Of a stretch of 64,000 nucleotides of DNA, positions 21,122 through 31,485 are shown in pieces (positions within the stretch are counted from its first letter, which is position 1; the number at the start of each line of letters is the position of its first letter). Origin of the DNA: Mannheimia bovis (GTDB taxonomy: Bacteria > Pseudomonadota > Gammaproteobacteria > Enterobacterales > Pasteurellaceae); assembly GCF_014541205.1 (NCBI RefSeq), contig NZ_CP061280.1:2091162-2155161 (forward strand), in the 5' to 3' direction. The notes under the pieces are model-generated. The model ran no database searches and was not told the origin of the DNA. It was given only the letters and a program-made list of their open reading frames with translations. The position numbers and the translations under genes were made by a program.

Positions 21122-22123
21122 ATGCAAAACTTACTCGATAAATTATTCGCCAACCAAGCCTTAACCCAAGCAGAATCGCACGCCTTTTTTAGCGAAGTGG
21201 TAAAAGGCAATCTGTCAAACGAGCAATTAGCAGCTGCATTGATTGCTTTAAAACTACGAGGCGAAACGGTAGAAGAAATTGCCGGGGCGGCTACTGCTGC
21301 TCTTAAAAATGCCAATCCGTTCCCAACACCTGATTATCCGTTTGCCGATATTGTCGGTACAGGGGGTGATGGACATCACACCATCAATATCTCCACCACC
21401 TCCGCATTGGTGGCGGCAACAATGGGCTACAAAATTGCTAAACACGGCAACCGCAGCGTCTCCAGCAAAACAGGCTCAAGCGATGTATTAAGCCATTTAG
21501 GCATTAATGTGGGCGTTGCACCTGAAACTGCTCGTCTTGCTTTAGATGAAACCAACATCTGCTTTTTATTTGCACCAACTTACCACAGCGGTTTTAAATA
21601 CGCAGCCCCGGTTCGCCAAGCATTAAAAACCCGTACCCTCTTTAATATTTTAGGACCACTTATCAATCCGGCACACGCCAAACGCCAGTTACTTGGGGTT
21701 TATTCACCGGAACTGGTAAAAGTTTATGCAGAAACGGTAAAAACGCTCGGTTGTGAACACACCATCGTTGTTCACGGTTCAGGTTTAGACGAAGTCGCTA
21801 TTCACGGCGAAACCTTAGTGGCTGAAATCCAAAACGGACAGATTAAATATTACACACTAAGCCCCGAAGATTTCGGCATTTCACGCCATTCTCTTGAAGA
21901 TCTCAAAGGCGGAGAGCCTGCAGAAAATGCCGAAAAAGTTACCGCTATCTTACAAGGCAAAGGTGAACCTGCTCATATTGATGCGGTGGCAGTGAATGTG
22001 GCATTGTTAATGAAACTGTTTGGAAAAGCTGATCTTAAAGCAAATGTCGCAGAGGTTAAAAACACTCTTGCCAGCGGAAAAGTATTTGAAACATTATCCA
22101 AATTATCGCAATATAACGATTAA
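21122..22123 (+). CDS. trpD: Anthranilate phosphoribosyltransferase
   Basis: Transfers phosphoribose from PRPP to anthranilate. The 333 residues show the PRPP-binding [14 protein letters not shown], the [17 protein letters not shown] motif and the [16 protein letters not shown] region. AAGGA lies upstream, next to an uptake core (CAAGCGGTC) in the 37-base gap. It ends the local trp operon; trpC/F and trpBA are not in this window. Confidence 0.98.
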   Translation: MQNLLDKLFANQALTQAESHAFFSEVVKGNLSNEQLAAALIALKLRGETVEEIAGAATAALKNANPFPTPDYPFADIVGTGGDGHHTINISTTSALVAATMGYKIAKHGNRSVSSKTGSSDVLSHLGINVGVAPETARLALDETNICFLFAPTYHSGFKYAAPVRQALKTRTLFNILGPLINPAHAKRQLLGVYSPELVKVYAETVKTLGCEHTIVVHGSGLDEVAIHGETLVAEIQNGQIKYYTLSPEDFGISRHSLEDLKGGEPAENAEKVTAILQGKGEPAHIDAVAVNVALLMKLFGKADLKANVAEVKNTLASGKVFETLSKLSQYND

Positions 22124-22127
22124 ATCT

Positions 22128-22147
22128 AAGCCCACAATGTGGGCTTT
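22128..22147 (+). terminator. trp operon terminator
   Basis: AAGCCCAC and GTGGGCTT form an 8-bp stem with a three-base loop immediately after trpD, followed by TATCTTTT. Confidence 0.65.
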
Positions 22148-22191
22148 ATCTTTTCCTTGCAGCTCTTTTCATTACAACAATGGGGAAACCG

Positions 22192-22803
22192 ATGTTTGAA
22201 CTTTATATTAATCCTCCAAAATCCTCTTGGTCACTCAGAGTATGGCTTTTGCTTAAAATGCTCGATATTCCATTTAACACAAAAATTGTTCGCTATTTGG
22301 CAGATATAAATCAACAACGCCAACAATTCCAACAATTTTCCCCCACCGCCAAAATTCCTGTACTGGTTGATCACAATCATACTGTTTGGGACAGCTTGGC
22401 TATTGTGGAGTATGTTGCCGAAAGTTACCCCCAAGTGTGGGCTTCAGATAAAATCGCTCGAGCGTGGAGCCGCAGTGCTTGTGCTGAAATGCACTCAGGT
22501 TTTACCGTTTTGCGAGAAATTTGTGATTTTCGACCGCTTGAACGGCTCGAATTAGCTCAAACTCCACCCGAATTAGTGGCAGAATTAACCCGCATTGATG
22601 AACTGTGGCAAGAAGGATTAAACCGTTTCTCTGGCAATTTTTTAGCCGGTAATGAATTTACCGCTGTTGATGCGTTTTTCGCACCAATCGCATTACGCAT
22701 TGAAACTTATGGCTTACATCGTTATTTCAGTGAACAAGCTCTTGCTTACCAACGCCGTTTACTCTCCTTGCCGGAATTAAATGAATGGTTAAAACACAAA
22801 TGA
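22192..22803 (+). CDS. Glutathione S-transferase family protein
   Basis: The 203-residue product has a thioredoxin-like N-terminal domain (MFELYINPPKSSWSLRVWLLLKML, with the Ser-rich glutathione-site motif, then FSPTAKIPVLVD and WDSLAIVEYVAE) and a helical C-terminal domain. The GST fold is clear, but the substrate cannot be predicted. ATG 22192 has GGGGAAA upstream; the earlier ATG at 22180 is itself part of that site. It overlaps the next gene by 4 bases. Confidence 0.88.
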   Translation: MFELYINPPKSSWSLRVWLLLKMLDIPFNTKIVRYLADINQQRQQFQQFSPTAKIPVLVDHNHTVWDSLAIVEYVAESYPQVWASDKIARAWSRSACAEMHSGFTVLREICDFRPLERLELAQTPPELVAELTRIDELWQEGLNRFSGNFLAGNEFTAVDAFFAPIALRIETYGLHRYFSEQALAYQRRLLSLPELNEWLKHK

Positions 22804-23555
22804 AAAAAAGCATTTACGACACCCCAATTTTCTTTGAACGCTACCAACAGCTCCGCCAAAATCCGATTAGTATGAATGAGGTGGTTGAAAAGCCAACAAT
22901 GTTTTCACTTCTGCCCTCTCTCAAAAGCAAAAAAGTGCTGGATTTAGGCTGCGGTACAGGGGTTCATCTCGCCCATTATTTGAGCTTAGGGGCAGAAAAA
23001 GTGGTCGGGTTGGATTTATCCGAATTAATGCTACAGCAAGCTGAAACGGAACTTTCCGCACAATATCAAACAGGCAAAGATTTCTCGCTCTACTGCTTAC
23101 CGATGGAAAGGCTAAATGAAATTAAGGAAACAGATTTTGATATTGTGACCAGCTCTTTTGCTTTTCACTATATTGAGGATTTTTCTGAGCTACTTGCAAA
23201 CATTTCAGCAAAAATGACCGCTTGCGGCACGCTGATTTTTTCACAAGAACACCCGATTGTGACTTGCTATAAAGAGGGCTACCGCTGGGAAAAGAACGAA
23301 GCAAAACAGCAAGTGGCTTATCGACTAAATTATTATCGAGATGAGGGTGAACGAGATCGAAGCTGGTTTCAACAACCGTTTAAAACCTACCACCGAACGA
23401 CGGCAACCATTCTAAATAGCTTAATCCAAGCAGATTTTGAAATTATGCAAGTGGAAGAGCCAATGCTTGCCGAACAGCCCGAATGGCATAATGAATTTAA
23501 AGATTTACAACATCGTCCGCCACTGCTATTTATAAAGGTACAAAAGCGAAAATAG
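22800..23555 (+). CDS. Class I SAM-dependent methyltransferase
   Basis: The 251-residue product has a Rossmann-type SAM site: VLDLGCGTGVHLAHYL (motif I), KVVGLDLSELML (motif II) and FDIVTSSFAFHYIEDF. The substrate is unknown; related proteins are annotated only as methyltransferases. The ATG overlaps the stop of the GST gene (ATGA), so I prefer it to the Met 15 bases upstream. Confidence 0.87.
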   Translation: MKKSIYDTPIFFERYQQLRQNPISMNEVVEKPTMFSLLPSLKSKKVLDLGCGTGVHLAHYLSLGAEKVVGLDLSELMLQQAETELSAQYQTGKDFSLYCLPMERLNEIKETDFDIVTSSFAFHYIEDFSELLANISAKMTACGTLIFSQEHPIVTCYKEGYRWEKNEAKQQVAYRLNYYRDEGERDRSWFQQPFKTYHRTTATILNSLIQADFEIMQVEEPMLAEQPEWHNEFKDLQHRPPLLFIKVQKRK

Positions 23556-23618
23556 CAAAAGGTAGGTTTTCTATGTGGTTATTTTACAATCAATTAAACA
23601 TTATTTTTTAAAATTTGA

Positions 23619-23647
23619 TTGCTCAATTTTCGTGAACGCACTATTAT
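23619..23647 (+). promoter_or_regulatory. tRNA-Asp promoter
   Basis: TTGCTC, a 17-base spacer and TATTAT (23642-23647) lie 15 bases before the mature tRNA 5' end, a suitable distance for a stable-RNA promoter. Confidence 0.55.
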
Positions 23648-23662
23648 TTGCACTACCAGTAC

Positions 23663-23739
23663 GGAGCGGTAGTTCAGCTGGTTAGAATACCTGCCTGTCA
23701 CGCAGGGGGTCGCGGGTTCGAGTCCCGTCCGTTCCGCCA
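23663..23739 (+). tRNA. tRNA-Asp (GTC anticodon)
   Basis: The 77-base gene folds as a cloverleaf: acceptor GGAGCGG with CCGTTCC, D-arm with AGTTCAGCTGGTTAGAA, anticodon stem CCTGC around CTGTCAC with anticodon GTC, and T-arm GGGTTCGAGTCCC. CCA is encoded. It is nearly identical to E. coli tRNA-Asp. A terminator follows at once. Confidence 0.99.
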
Positions 23740-23747
23740 CTAAATTT

Positions 23748-23776
23748 AAGCCTCTGAGAAATCAGAGGCTTTTTTG
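23748..23776. terminator. Terminator after tRNA-Asp
   Basis: AAGCCTCTGA and TCAGAGGCTT form a strong stem with a short loop, followed by TTTTTG. It may also serve the convergent sufE-like gene. Confidence 0.85.
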
Positions 23777-23782
23777 TTTCTA

Positions 23783-24160
23783 TCAAACGGTAATCAACTT
23801 CTGTAACTGACTTATGCCATTCAACCTTGTGCTGGTTAAATTTGGGGAAATTTTTAGCTCATCAAACATTTCTCGTAAATTAAAATGCTCAAGCTCTTCT
23901 GCTGATTTTTCAGTAAGTGCCGTTACCACAATAAATAAAATCCCCTGCATTAAACGGGCATCACTGTAGGTCTGTATTTTTCTTGGTTCAAGTTGGAACT
24001 GAAACCATAATCGACTTTCGCAGCCTTCAATTTCAGGTAAGTCGGCAAGCTCGTCTGCTGTTTGTTTCGGTAGCTGGCGACTAAATTGAATTAACAAGCG
24101 GTATCTTTCTTCCCACGATTTGCAATCTTCAAATTTTTGGTAAATCTCTGCTAATGTCAT
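23783..24160 (-). CDS. SufE/CsdE family sulfur acceptor
   Basis: Small sulfur-transfer protein that accepts persulfide sulfur from a cysteine desulfurase. The 125 residues include the family core EIEGCESRLWFQF with the acceptor Cys near residue 48. There is no suf or csd operon beside it, so whether it is SufE or CsdE cannot be settled. GAGGA precedes the ATG. It faces tRNA-Asp and is divergent from clpP. Confidence 0.88.
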   Translation of the reverse strand: MTLAEIYQKFEDCKSWEERYRLLIQFSRQLPKQTADELADLPEIEGCESRLWFQFQLEPRKIQTYSDARLMQGILFIVVTALTEKSAEELEHFNLREMFDELKISPNLTSTRLNGISQLQKLITV

Positions 24161-24274
24161 AGTATCCTCAATAAATTTGCAAAAGATTTTAACAATCTGA
24201 CCGCTTGTTGTTAATGATTTTCTGAAAATTTGCTAGAATAGACCGATTTTCGTATTACGATAGAGGAAATAATA

Positions 24275-24868
24275 ATGGCATTAGTCCCAATGGTGGTAGA
24301 ACAAACCTCGAAAGGCGAACGTTCTTACGACATTTATTCACGCTTATTAAAAGAGCGTATTATTTTTTTAAATGGTCAAGTTGAAGACCAAATGGCAAAT
24401 TTGATTGTGGCACAATTGCTCTTTTTAGAAGCGGAAGATCCTGAAAAAGACATTTACTTATACATTAACTCACCGGGCGGCGTAGTAACGGCAGGGCTTG
24501 CAATTTACGATACAATGAATTTTATTAAGCCTGATGTAGCAACACTTTGCACCGGGCAAGCCGCTTCGATGGGAGCATTTTTATTATCTGCCGGAGCGAA
24601 AGGCAAACGCTTTGCTCTGCCGCACGCTCGCATTATGATCCACCAACCTTTGGGTGGAGCGAGAGGTCAAGCAACCGATATTCAAATTCAAGCGGAAGAA
24701 ATTTTACGTTTGAAAGAGATGCTTACTCGCAGAATGGCTGAGCATAGTGATCAGCCTTTTGAGAAAGTAGCAGCGGACACCGAGCGTGATAATTTTATGT
24801 CTGCCAAAGAAGCGGCTGAATATGGCTTAATCGACAAAGTTTTAACCTCTCGCAGTGAGGTGGCATAA
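24275..24868 (+). CDS. clpP: ATP-dependent Clp protease proteolytic subunit
   Basis: Serine protease forming the tetradecameric chamber fed by ClpX or ClpA. The 197 residues show the catalytic triad Ser98 ([11 protein letters not shown]), His123 (MIHQP) and Asp172 (TERDNF), and the YINSPGG handle motif. The first residues ([10 protein letters not shown]) include a short propeptide. AGAGGAAA precedes the ATG. Its stop shares a base with the clpX start. Confidence 0.99.
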   Translation: MALVPMVVEQTSKGERSYDIYSRLLKERIIFLNGQVEDQMANLIVAQLLFLEAEDPEKDIYLYINSPGGVVTAGLAIYDTMNFIKPDVATLCTGQAASMGAFLLSAGAKGKRFALPHARIMIHQPLGGARGQATDIQIQAEEILRLKEMLTRRMAEHSDQPFEKVAADTERDNFMSAKEAAEYGLIDKVLTSRSEVA

Positions 24869-26115
24869 TGGCGTTTGAAAAAGAACCACATTGCAGTTTT
24901 TGCGGTAAAAAACGCACCGAAGTCGATCAATTAGTAGAAGGTACTGAAGGCTATATTTGTAACGAATGTATTGAAGAATCTTACGCTCTGCTACACGGCG
25001 AAGAAGAGCCGCTAATTGATGAAAACCAAGAAGATGAAGCGAGTTTCTTCACAAATGTCCCAACGCCGCACGAGTTACATCAACATTTAGATGATTATGT
25101 CATCGGGCAAGAACACGCCAAAAAAGTACTTTCTGTGGCAGTTTACAATCACTACAAACGTTTAAGAAGTGCGTTATCAAATTTTGATGCCACAAACGGC
25201 GTGGAATTAGGTAAAAGTAATATCTTATTAATCGGACCAACAGGGAGCGGTAAAACTTTACTGGCAGAAACACTTGCACGCCGTTTAAATGTGCCGTTTG
25301 CGGTTGCCGATGCCACAACGCTTACCCAAGCGGGATACGTAGGTGAGGACGTTGAAAACGTCATTCAAAAACTATTGATGAAATGTGATTTTGAAGCAGA
25401 ACAAGCGGAACGTGGCATCGTCTTTATTGATGAAATCGACAAAATCACCCGTAAATCAGAAAGTGCCTCTATTACCCGTGATGTTTCGGGTGAAGGCGTG
25501 CAACAAGCCTTATTAAAACTGCTTGAAGGTACGGTGGCTAATATCAATCCGCAAGGTGGTCGTAAACACCCGAAAGGCGAAACTATTCCGGTGGATACTT
25601 CCAAAATCCTATTTATTTGTGGTGGGGCGTTTGCAGGTTTAGATAAAATTGTAGAATCTCGCACAAATACGCAGGGCGGTATTGGCTTTGGTGCGGCATT
25701 GAGAAAAGATAAAGATCGCCAAGATTTAACAGAATTATTCAAACAAGTTGAGCCGGAAGATTTAGTCAAATTCGGCTTAATCCCTGAATTAATCGGTCGT
25801 TTACCGGTCGTTACGCCATTACAGGAGTTGGATGAAGAAGCCTTGATTCAGATCTTAACTGAGCCGAAAAATGCGATTATCAAGCAATACCAAGCCTTAT
25901 TCGAAATGGAAGGCGTAGAATTGCACTTCACCAAAGAAGCCTTAATCGCCATTGCAAGCAAGGCTATTGCCCGCAAAACAGGGGCTCGTGGCTTACGTTC
26001 AATTGTAGAGAACTTATTGCTTGATACAATGTACGATCTCCCAACCTTAAATGCGAAAAAGGTAACTATCGGCAAAGGTTGTGTGGAAAACGGCGACAAA
26101 CCGAAGGTGGAATAA
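24868..26115 (+). CDS. clpX: ATP-dependent Clp protease ATPase subunit ClpX
   Basis: AAA+ unfoldase that delivers substrates to ClpP. The 415 residues have an N-terminal zinc domain (CSFCGKKR and CNEC), Walker A GPTGSGKT, the GYVGEDVE pore loop, Walker [10 protein letters not shown], the RKHPKGE loop and the ClpP-docking IGF in GGIGFGAAL. It is translationally coupled to clpP. Confidence 0.99.
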   Translation: MAFEKEPHCSFCGKKRTEVDQLVEGTEGYICNECIEESYALLHGEEEPLIDENQEDEASFFTNVPTPHELHQHLDDYVIGQEHAKKVLSVAVYNHYKRLRSALSNFDATNGVELGKSNILLIGPTGSGKTLLAETLARRLNVPFAVADATTLTQAGYVGEDVENVIQKLLMKCDFEAEQAERGIVFIDEIDKITRKSESASITRDVSGEGVQQALLKLLEGTVANINPQGGRKHPKGETIPVDTSKILFICGGAFAGLDKIVESRTNTQGGIGFGAALRKDKDRQDLTELFKQVEPEDLVKFGLIPELIGRLPVVTPLQELDEEALIQILTEPKNAIIKQYQALFEMEGVELHFTKEALIAIASKAIARKTGARGLRSIVENLLLDTMYDLPTLNAKKVTIGKGCVENGDKPKVE

Positions 26116-26123
26116 AAATTCAA

Positions 26124-26155
26124 TAAAGCACATTTTGATGATGTGCTTTATTTTT
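26124..26155 (+). terminator. clpPX terminator
   Basis: TAAAGCACAT and ATGTGCTTTA form a 10-bp stem with a short loop, followed by TTTTT. Confidence 0.85.
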
Positions 26156-26172
26156 AATCACTTATTTGAATT

Positions 26173-27150
26173 ATGAAAATCTGGCAAACAAAATCCGTTA
26201 TTACTTGGCTACTTTCGCCACTTTCGCTACTGTTTTGGTTGATTAGCCAAATTCGCAAGCGGTTATATTCTCTGAATATTTTGCAATCGTACCGCTCACC
26301 TGTGCCAGTGTTGGTGGTGGGAAATATTTCTGTGGGCGGTAACGGTAAAACCCCTGTGGTAGTTTGGTTGGTGGAACAACTTCAGCAACGTGGTGTAAAA
26401 GTGGGGGTAATTTCTCGTGGGTATGGTGGTAAGGTTAAAACCTTTCCGCAATTAGTTACACTCGAAAGCTCTGCTGAAATGGTGGGCGATGAGCCTGTAT
26501 TGATTGTACAACGAACGAATGTGCCTTTGGCAATTTCTCCTAATCGCCAACAAAGCATTGAATTATTGCTAAGTCAGTTTGAGTTAGACATCATTATTAC
26601 TGATGATGGTTTACAGCATTATGCCTTACAGCGTGATATGGAATGGGTAGTGATTGATGGCGTTAGGCGTTTTGGTAACGGTTTTGTATTACCTGCAGGA
26701 GGATTACGTGAGCTGCCGAGCCGTTTAAATTCGGTAGATGCTATTATTTGCAACGGTGGAAATGCCGAGCCGAATGAACATTTAATGATGCTTGAACCTT
26801 CTGAGGCGATTAATCTTCTCACCAATGAACATAAGCCGTTAAGTGAATTTACGCAACCTTGTGTGGCAATTGCAGGGATAGGGCATCCGCCACGCTTTTT
26901 CACAATGCTGGAAAACTTAGGCATTACACTTGCCAAAACACAGGGATTTGCCGATCATCAAGCCTTTGATAAAACCCAACTTACTGAATTAGCCAATAAC
27001 CAAACACCATTATTGATGACGGAAAAAGACGCAGTAAAATGCCAAGCATTCGCCCAAGAAAATTGGTGGTATGTGCCGGTTTCTGCAAAATTTTCAGAAA
27101 AATCAACCGCTTGTTTATTAACTCCAATTTTACAAAAGCTAGGAAAATAA
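26173..27150 (+). CDS. lpxK: Tetraacyldisaccharide 4'-kinase
   Basis: Phosphorylates the lipid A disaccharide precursor at the 4' position on the inner membrane. The 325 residues have an N-terminal membrane-associated helix, a P-loop in [19 protein letters not shown], then DDGLQHY and LMTEKDAVK segments. No clear Shine-Dalgarno site precedes the ATG. The neighbouring small gene and convergent kdsB echo the lpxK-ycaR-kdsB order of E. coli, here with kdsB flipped. Confidence 0.95.
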   Translation: MKIWQTKSVITWLLSPLSLLFWLISQIRKRLYSLNILQSYRSPVPVLVVGNISVGGNGKTPVVVWLVEQLQQRGVKVGVISRGYGGKVKTFPQLVTLESSAEMVGDEPVLIVQRTNVPLAISPNRQQSIELLLSQFELDIIITDDGLQHYALQRDMEWVVIDGVRRFGNGFVLPAGGLRELPSRLNSVDAIICNGGNAEPNEHLMMLEPSEAINLLTNEHKPLSEFTQPCVAIAGIGHPPRFFTMLENLGITLAKTQGFADHQAFDKTQLTELANNQTPLLMTEKDAVKCQAFAQENWWYVPVSAKFSEKSTACLLTPILQKLGK

Positions 27151-27151
27151 A

Positions 27152-27313
27152 ATGAACGAAAAAGTACTTAATAACCTTGTCTGCCCTGTCTCTAATGAAA
27201 AATTAGAGTGGGATAAAGAGAACAATCAATTAATCAATCGCAAGCTCAATATTGCTTATCCAATTAAAAACGGCATTCCTGAATTGCTGCCTGAATCCGG
27301 GAAATCTTTATAA
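27152..27313 (+). CDS. Small Trm112-like protein (YcaR type)
   Basis: The 53-residue product begins MNEKVLNNLVCPVSNEKLEW and continues with IAYPIKNGIPELLPE, the hallmark of the Trm112/YcaR family of small zinc-ribbon-like proteins. It keeps one early Cys (VCPVS); the other expected Cys residues are absent. It starts two bases after lpxK with AGGA upstream. The family often sits between lpxK and kdsB. Its function in bacteria is unclear. Confidence 0.88.
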   Translation: MNEKVLNNLVCPVSNEKLEWDKENNQLINRKLNIAYPIKNGIPELLPESGKSL

Positions 27314-27347
27314 AAAATAGGGCTGATATAAATCCAGCCCTATTTTT
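27313..27347. terminator. Bidirectional terminator between the Trm112-like gene and kdsB
   Basis: AAAAATAGGGCTG and CAGCCCTATTTTT form a 13-bp stem with T-runs on both strands. A degenerate inverted uptake-sequence pair follows to about 27387. Confidence 0.88.
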
Positions 27348-27390
27348 CAACATTTTACAAAACAAGCATAAAATTTAACCGCTTGTTATC

Positions 27391-28146
27391 TTAACGAGCT
27401 AAAATTGCTCGCACTCTCTCCAAATCTTCCGGCGTATCTACTCCAACTTGCGGGGCTTCTTTTGCCAGGTCGATATGAATTTTTTCACCATACCATAAGG
27501 CTCGGAGTTGCTCAAGCGACTCCAGCTGCTCCAATGCCGTTGGCTGCCAAGCCACATACTGTTTCACAAAGCCGGCACGGTAAGCATAAATGCCGATATG
27601 GCGTAAGTAACCTTGTGAGGCAACAAAATTATCATCGCAATCCGGGAAACTGTCTCTGGCAAACGGAATTGAGGCACGAGAGAAATATAATGCCATACCG
27701 TTTTTATCTGCCACCGCTTTCACTGCATTTGGGTTAAATAATTCTTCTCGAGTTTCTAACTTCACGCCAAGTGTTGCCATATTGATTTGATAAGTATCTA
27801 AATTGCGAGCGACCTGTTCCACAATCACTGGCGGAATTAACGGCTCATCGCCTTGAATATTAACGATGATTTCGCTATCCGCAATTTGCATTTTTTCGAT
27901 TACTTCCGCCAAGCGTTCTGTGCCTGAATTGTGTTTGTCCGAAGTCATACATACTTCCGCCCCAAAGGTTTTTGCGGTCGCTTCAATTTCTGGGTGATCG
28001 GTGGCAATAATCACACGTGTTGCACCCGCTTGTTGGGCTTTTTCCCAAACGTGTTGAATCATCGGTTTACCTGCAATATCCAATAACGGTTTACGAGGCA
28101 AACGGCTTGAAGCATAGCGAGCAGGGATAATAACGGTGAAGTTCAT
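27391..28146 (-). CDS. kdsB: CMP-Kdo synthetase
   Basis: Activates Kdo with CTP for transfer to lipid A. The 251 residues show the N-terminal nucleotide-binding signature [16 protein letters not shown], the [10 protein letters not shown] and [11 protein letters not shown] motifs, and the [10 protein letters not shown] region. AAGGACA precedes the ATG. trxB lies 10 bases upstream on the same strand, so they are probably cotranscribed. Confidence 0.97.
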   Translation of the reverse strand: MNFTVIIPARYASSRLPRKPLLDIAGKPMIQHVWEKAQQAGATRVIIATDHPEIEATAKTFGAEVCMTSDKHNSGTERLAEVIEKMQIADSEIIVNIQGDEPLIPPVIVEQVARNLDTYQINMATLGVKLETREELFNPNAVKAVADKNGMALYFSRASIPFARDSFPDCDDNFVASQGYLRHIGIYAYRAGFVKQYVAWQPTALEQLESLEQLRALWYGEKIHIDLAKEAPQVGVDTPEDLERVRAILAR

Positions 28147-28155
28147 AAAATGTCC

Positions 28156-29118
<963 letters not shown>

Positions 29119-29174
29119 TTATTTTTACCGCTTTTATCATTGTAAGCGGTCATTTTTTACAAAAATTTTGCAAA

Positions 29175-30020
29175 TTAATATAAAAGTGAATAAAGCTGTC
29201 TTCTGAATTTTGGCACAATAGGATCTGTTCCAAGTGCCGACAATATCGCTAAAAATTGTGTTTTTACCTCGCCATTTGCGATATTTAAGTCTGATTTTAA
29301 CCAATCAAACAATAGGCTTAATGCTTCGTCATTCTTGTGAGCTTGGTGTAATTGGTTGGCAAGTTTAATCGCAATTTCAGGAATTTTGTTTTGAGCGTAA
29401 TCAGCTTGCAACTGTTGCAATTCAGGAGATTCACTCGCCTGCTCTAACAATTCAATTTGAGCCTGCAAACCGTGCCAGCGGCTGTCTCTGTCTTGAATTG
29501 GAATAGCTCTTAAGATTTCACGAGCCGGCTCAACATTTTTCATTGCAATATACGTTTCAGCATAGAGCAAAGCAAAGTCGCTGTTTTTCTTGTCCGTCAT
29601 TTCCCAAGCTGCTTTTAGTAGAGGCAATGCTTCATCGTAGCGTTGATCTTGTAGAAATTCTAAGGCTTGGTTAAATTTAAGTTCTTCCTCTTTCGGTAAT
29701 ATGTTAGCAAGCCGAATTCGCAATTCTTGCTCACTTACCGCACCTTGAATAGCATCAATCGGCTGACCGTTTGAGAAGAGGTAAAGAGTTGGAATTTGTT
29801 GAATGCGAAACTGTGCCGCTAATGCCTGCTGTTCATCGCAGTTAATGGTTGCCAACAAAAATTGTTGTGGATTTTCATCTGCAATACGGCGGAGTAAAGC
29901 ATCCATTTCTAGCGAGGCAACCTCACGAGGAGAAATAAAATGGAACACTGTTGGCATTTGCCCTGCAGCACTCCACACTTCACTAAAATTTTGTTCGTTT
30001 ACATTTACCAAATAGTCCAT
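29175..30020 (-). CDS. ybbN: YbbN/CnoX-like co-chaperone (thioredoxin domain plus TPR)
   Basis: CnoX proteins hold unfolded clients and pass them to GroEL or DnaK under oxidative stress. The 281 residues have a thioredoxin-fold domain to about residue 110 and a helical TPR-like tail with repeated Ala/Leu-rich helices. The CxxC redox site is missing: the position reads SPRE, and no Cys is present there. It is therefore not an oxidoreductase. GAAGG precedes the ATG. Confidence 0.88.
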   Translation of the reverse strand: MDYLVNVNEQNFSEVWSAAGQMPTVFHFISPREVASLEMDALLRRIADENPQQFLLATINCDEQQALAAQFRIQQIPTLYLFSNGQPIDAIQGAVSEQELRIRLANILPKEEELKFNQALEFLQDQRYDEALPLLKAAWEMTDKKNSDFALLYAETYIAMKNVEPAREILRAIPIQDRDSRWHGLQAQIELLEQASESPELQQLQADYAQNKIPEIAIKLANQLHQAHKNDEALSLLFDWLKSDLNIANGEVKTQFLAILSALGTDPIVPKFRRQLYSLLY

Positions 30021-30064
30021 AAAAAACCTTCTTGAGCTAAAAAATTACCTTTTATATTGTAGCA

Positions 30065-30391
30065 TTAATAAGAAGTTTCAATAGGTAGCCCATTTCTTTC
30101 CCACGCTTCAAAACCACCTTTTACGCTGTAAACGTTTTCAAATCCTTGTTCAATCAAAAATTGAGCCGTACTTTGGCTACTCACCCCGTGATAACAAATG
30201 ATGACAACAGGCTCATCATAATCTACTTCATCTAAAAACTTACCGTAACTTTGGTTAGTTAAATGAAACGCATCTTGTGGGTGGCTATAAACATAACGGC
30301 GAGCATCACGAATATCGGCAAGCACTGCTCCTTCGTTTTCCATTAATTCCCACGCTTGCTGGGGGGTAATTTCTTTAAAAGTGACTTCCAT
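30065..30391 (-). CDS. glpE: Thiosulfate sulfurtransferase GlpE (single-domain rhodanese)
   Basis: Transfers sulfane sulfur from thiosulfate to cyanide or protein acceptors. The 108 residues carry the active-site loop CYHGVSSQ with the catalytic Cys, the DIRDARRY segment and the terminal [12 protein letters not shown]. The ATG at 30391 is chosen because a TTG 18 bases upstream would bury the GAGGA site inside the gene. Confidence 0.92.
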   Translation of the reverse strand: MEVTFKEITPQQAWELMENEGAVLADIRDARRYVYSHPQDAFHLTNQSYGKFLDEVDYDEPVVIICYHGVSSQSTAQFLIEQGFENVYSVKGGFEAWERNGLPIETSY

Positions 30392-30464
30392 AATTGATTT
30401 ATTCCTCAAATAAATAGGCGAAACTATATCATAAAATAGCGAAGGTATCGGCGATTATTTCAAG

Positions 30465-30508
30465 TTGAAAAATTGATGTTAGTCTTATATAATTGCGAAC
30501 TATTTTCA
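30465..30508 (+). promoter_or_regulatory. exbB promoter with possible Fur site
   Basis: TTGAAA (30465-30470), a 17-base spacer and a perfect TATAAT (30488-30493). The stretch 30488-30508 (ATAATTGCGAACTATTTTC and neighbours) covers the -10 and partly fits the TGATAAT-type half-sites of a Fur box. The promoter is convincing; the operator is a weaker match, favoured by function. Confidence 0.55.
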
Positions 30509-30545
30509 AATGCAAGATTTATCCATTTTTTCTTTGAGGTTTTAT

Positions 30546-31001
30546 ATGAATCAACTTTTTCATTTTTTAGAACGTTATACAGACTTTGTTATTTTAGGCT
30601 TATTAGGCTTATTAAGCGTTATTTGTGTCTGGAAAGCAATTGAACGTATTATGTTCTATTCAAAAGTGGATATTTCTAAATATAGCACCTTAGAAGAATT
30701 AGAAATCGACTTAACCCACAACCTAACCACCATTTCTACTATTGGCTCAAATGCCCCTTATATCGGTTTGTTAGGTACAGTTATCGGTATTCTTTTAACC
30801 TTTTACAATTTAGGGCAATCAGGTGGCGACATTGACGCTGCGGCTATTATGGTAAACCTTTCTTTAGCATTAAAAGCAACTGCAGCAGGTATTTTAGTAG
30901 CGATTATTGCAATGGTTTTCTATAACGGTTTTGGTCGTAAAGTAGAAGAAAATAAATTGAAATGGTTAGCTCTACAAGCTAAAAATCACCAAGCGGTCTA
31001 A
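30546..31001 (+). CDS. exbB: TonB-system energizer ExbB
   Basis: Inner-membrane proton-channel subunit powering TonB. The 151 residues are of the short ExbB type with three membrane helices: [16 protein letters not shown] near the start, then [17 protein letters not shown], and [22 protein letters not shown] 30546 follows TTGAGG by seven bases; an ATG 36 bases earlier lacks a site. It is first in exbB-exbD-tonB. Confidence 0.96.
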   Translation: MNQLFHFLERYTDFVILGLLGLLSVICVWKAIERIMFYSKVDISKYSTLEELEIDLTHNLTTISTIGSNAPYIGLLGTVIGILLTFYNLGQSGGDIDAAAIMVNLSLALKATAAGILVAIIAMVFYNGFGRKVEENKLKWLALQAKNHQAV

Positions 31002-31037
31002 TTTCCTCTATTTTTTGCAAATCAAGAAGGCATAAAG

Positions 31038-31472
31038 ATGAAAAAATTTGATGAAATCAACATCATTCCATTTATTGATATTATGTTGGTATTGTTGGCT
31101 ATCGTGCTGGTTACTGCTTCTTTTATCTCACAAGGTAAAATTCAAGTGAATGTGCCAAAAGCGACAACAACACAGCCGATGCAAGCAGATGAACTTGCGA
31201 AACTTTTGACTATTACTGAAAACAATGAATTTTTCTTTAATGACAAACCTATCACAAAAGAGCAGCTTGTGGCAGAAGTTTCAACTTGGGATAAAAGCCA
31301 AAAAGTATCGCTTAAAGTTGATGGTGCAGTTGCTTTTGAAAAATTTGTGGAATTAACCGATGTGTTATCTGCAAATGAGATCAAAAATGTGGCAATTATT
31401 ACGAAAAAAGAAACTGCTGCACCAGCTACTAATACACCAGACACACCCAATCAAGCACCAATAACGCCTTAA
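31038..31472 (+). CDS. exbD: TonB-system energizer ExbD
   Basis: Works with ExbB to harvest the proton gradient for TonB. The 144 residues have one N-terminal membrane helix containing the essential Asp in [18 protein letters not shown] periplasmic domain follows (VNVPKATT and [12 protein letters not shown]), with a Pro/Thr-rich end. AAGAAGG precedes the ATG. tonB follows after 13 bases. Confidence 0.97.
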   Translation: MKKFDEINIIPFIDIMLVLLAIVLVTASFISQGKIQVNVPKATTTQPMQADELAKLLTITENNEFFFNDKPITKEQLVAEVSTWDKSQKVSLKVDGAVAFEKFVELTDVLSANEIKNVAIITKKETAAPATNTPDTPNQAPITP

Positions 31473-31485
31473 TAGGATAAATGAG

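Noticed and set aside
24161..24274. Heat-shock (sigma-32) promoter before clpP
   Set aside because: No CTTGAA/CCCCAT-like pair at suitable spacing. A TAGAAT -10 is present, but no matching -35 is convincing.
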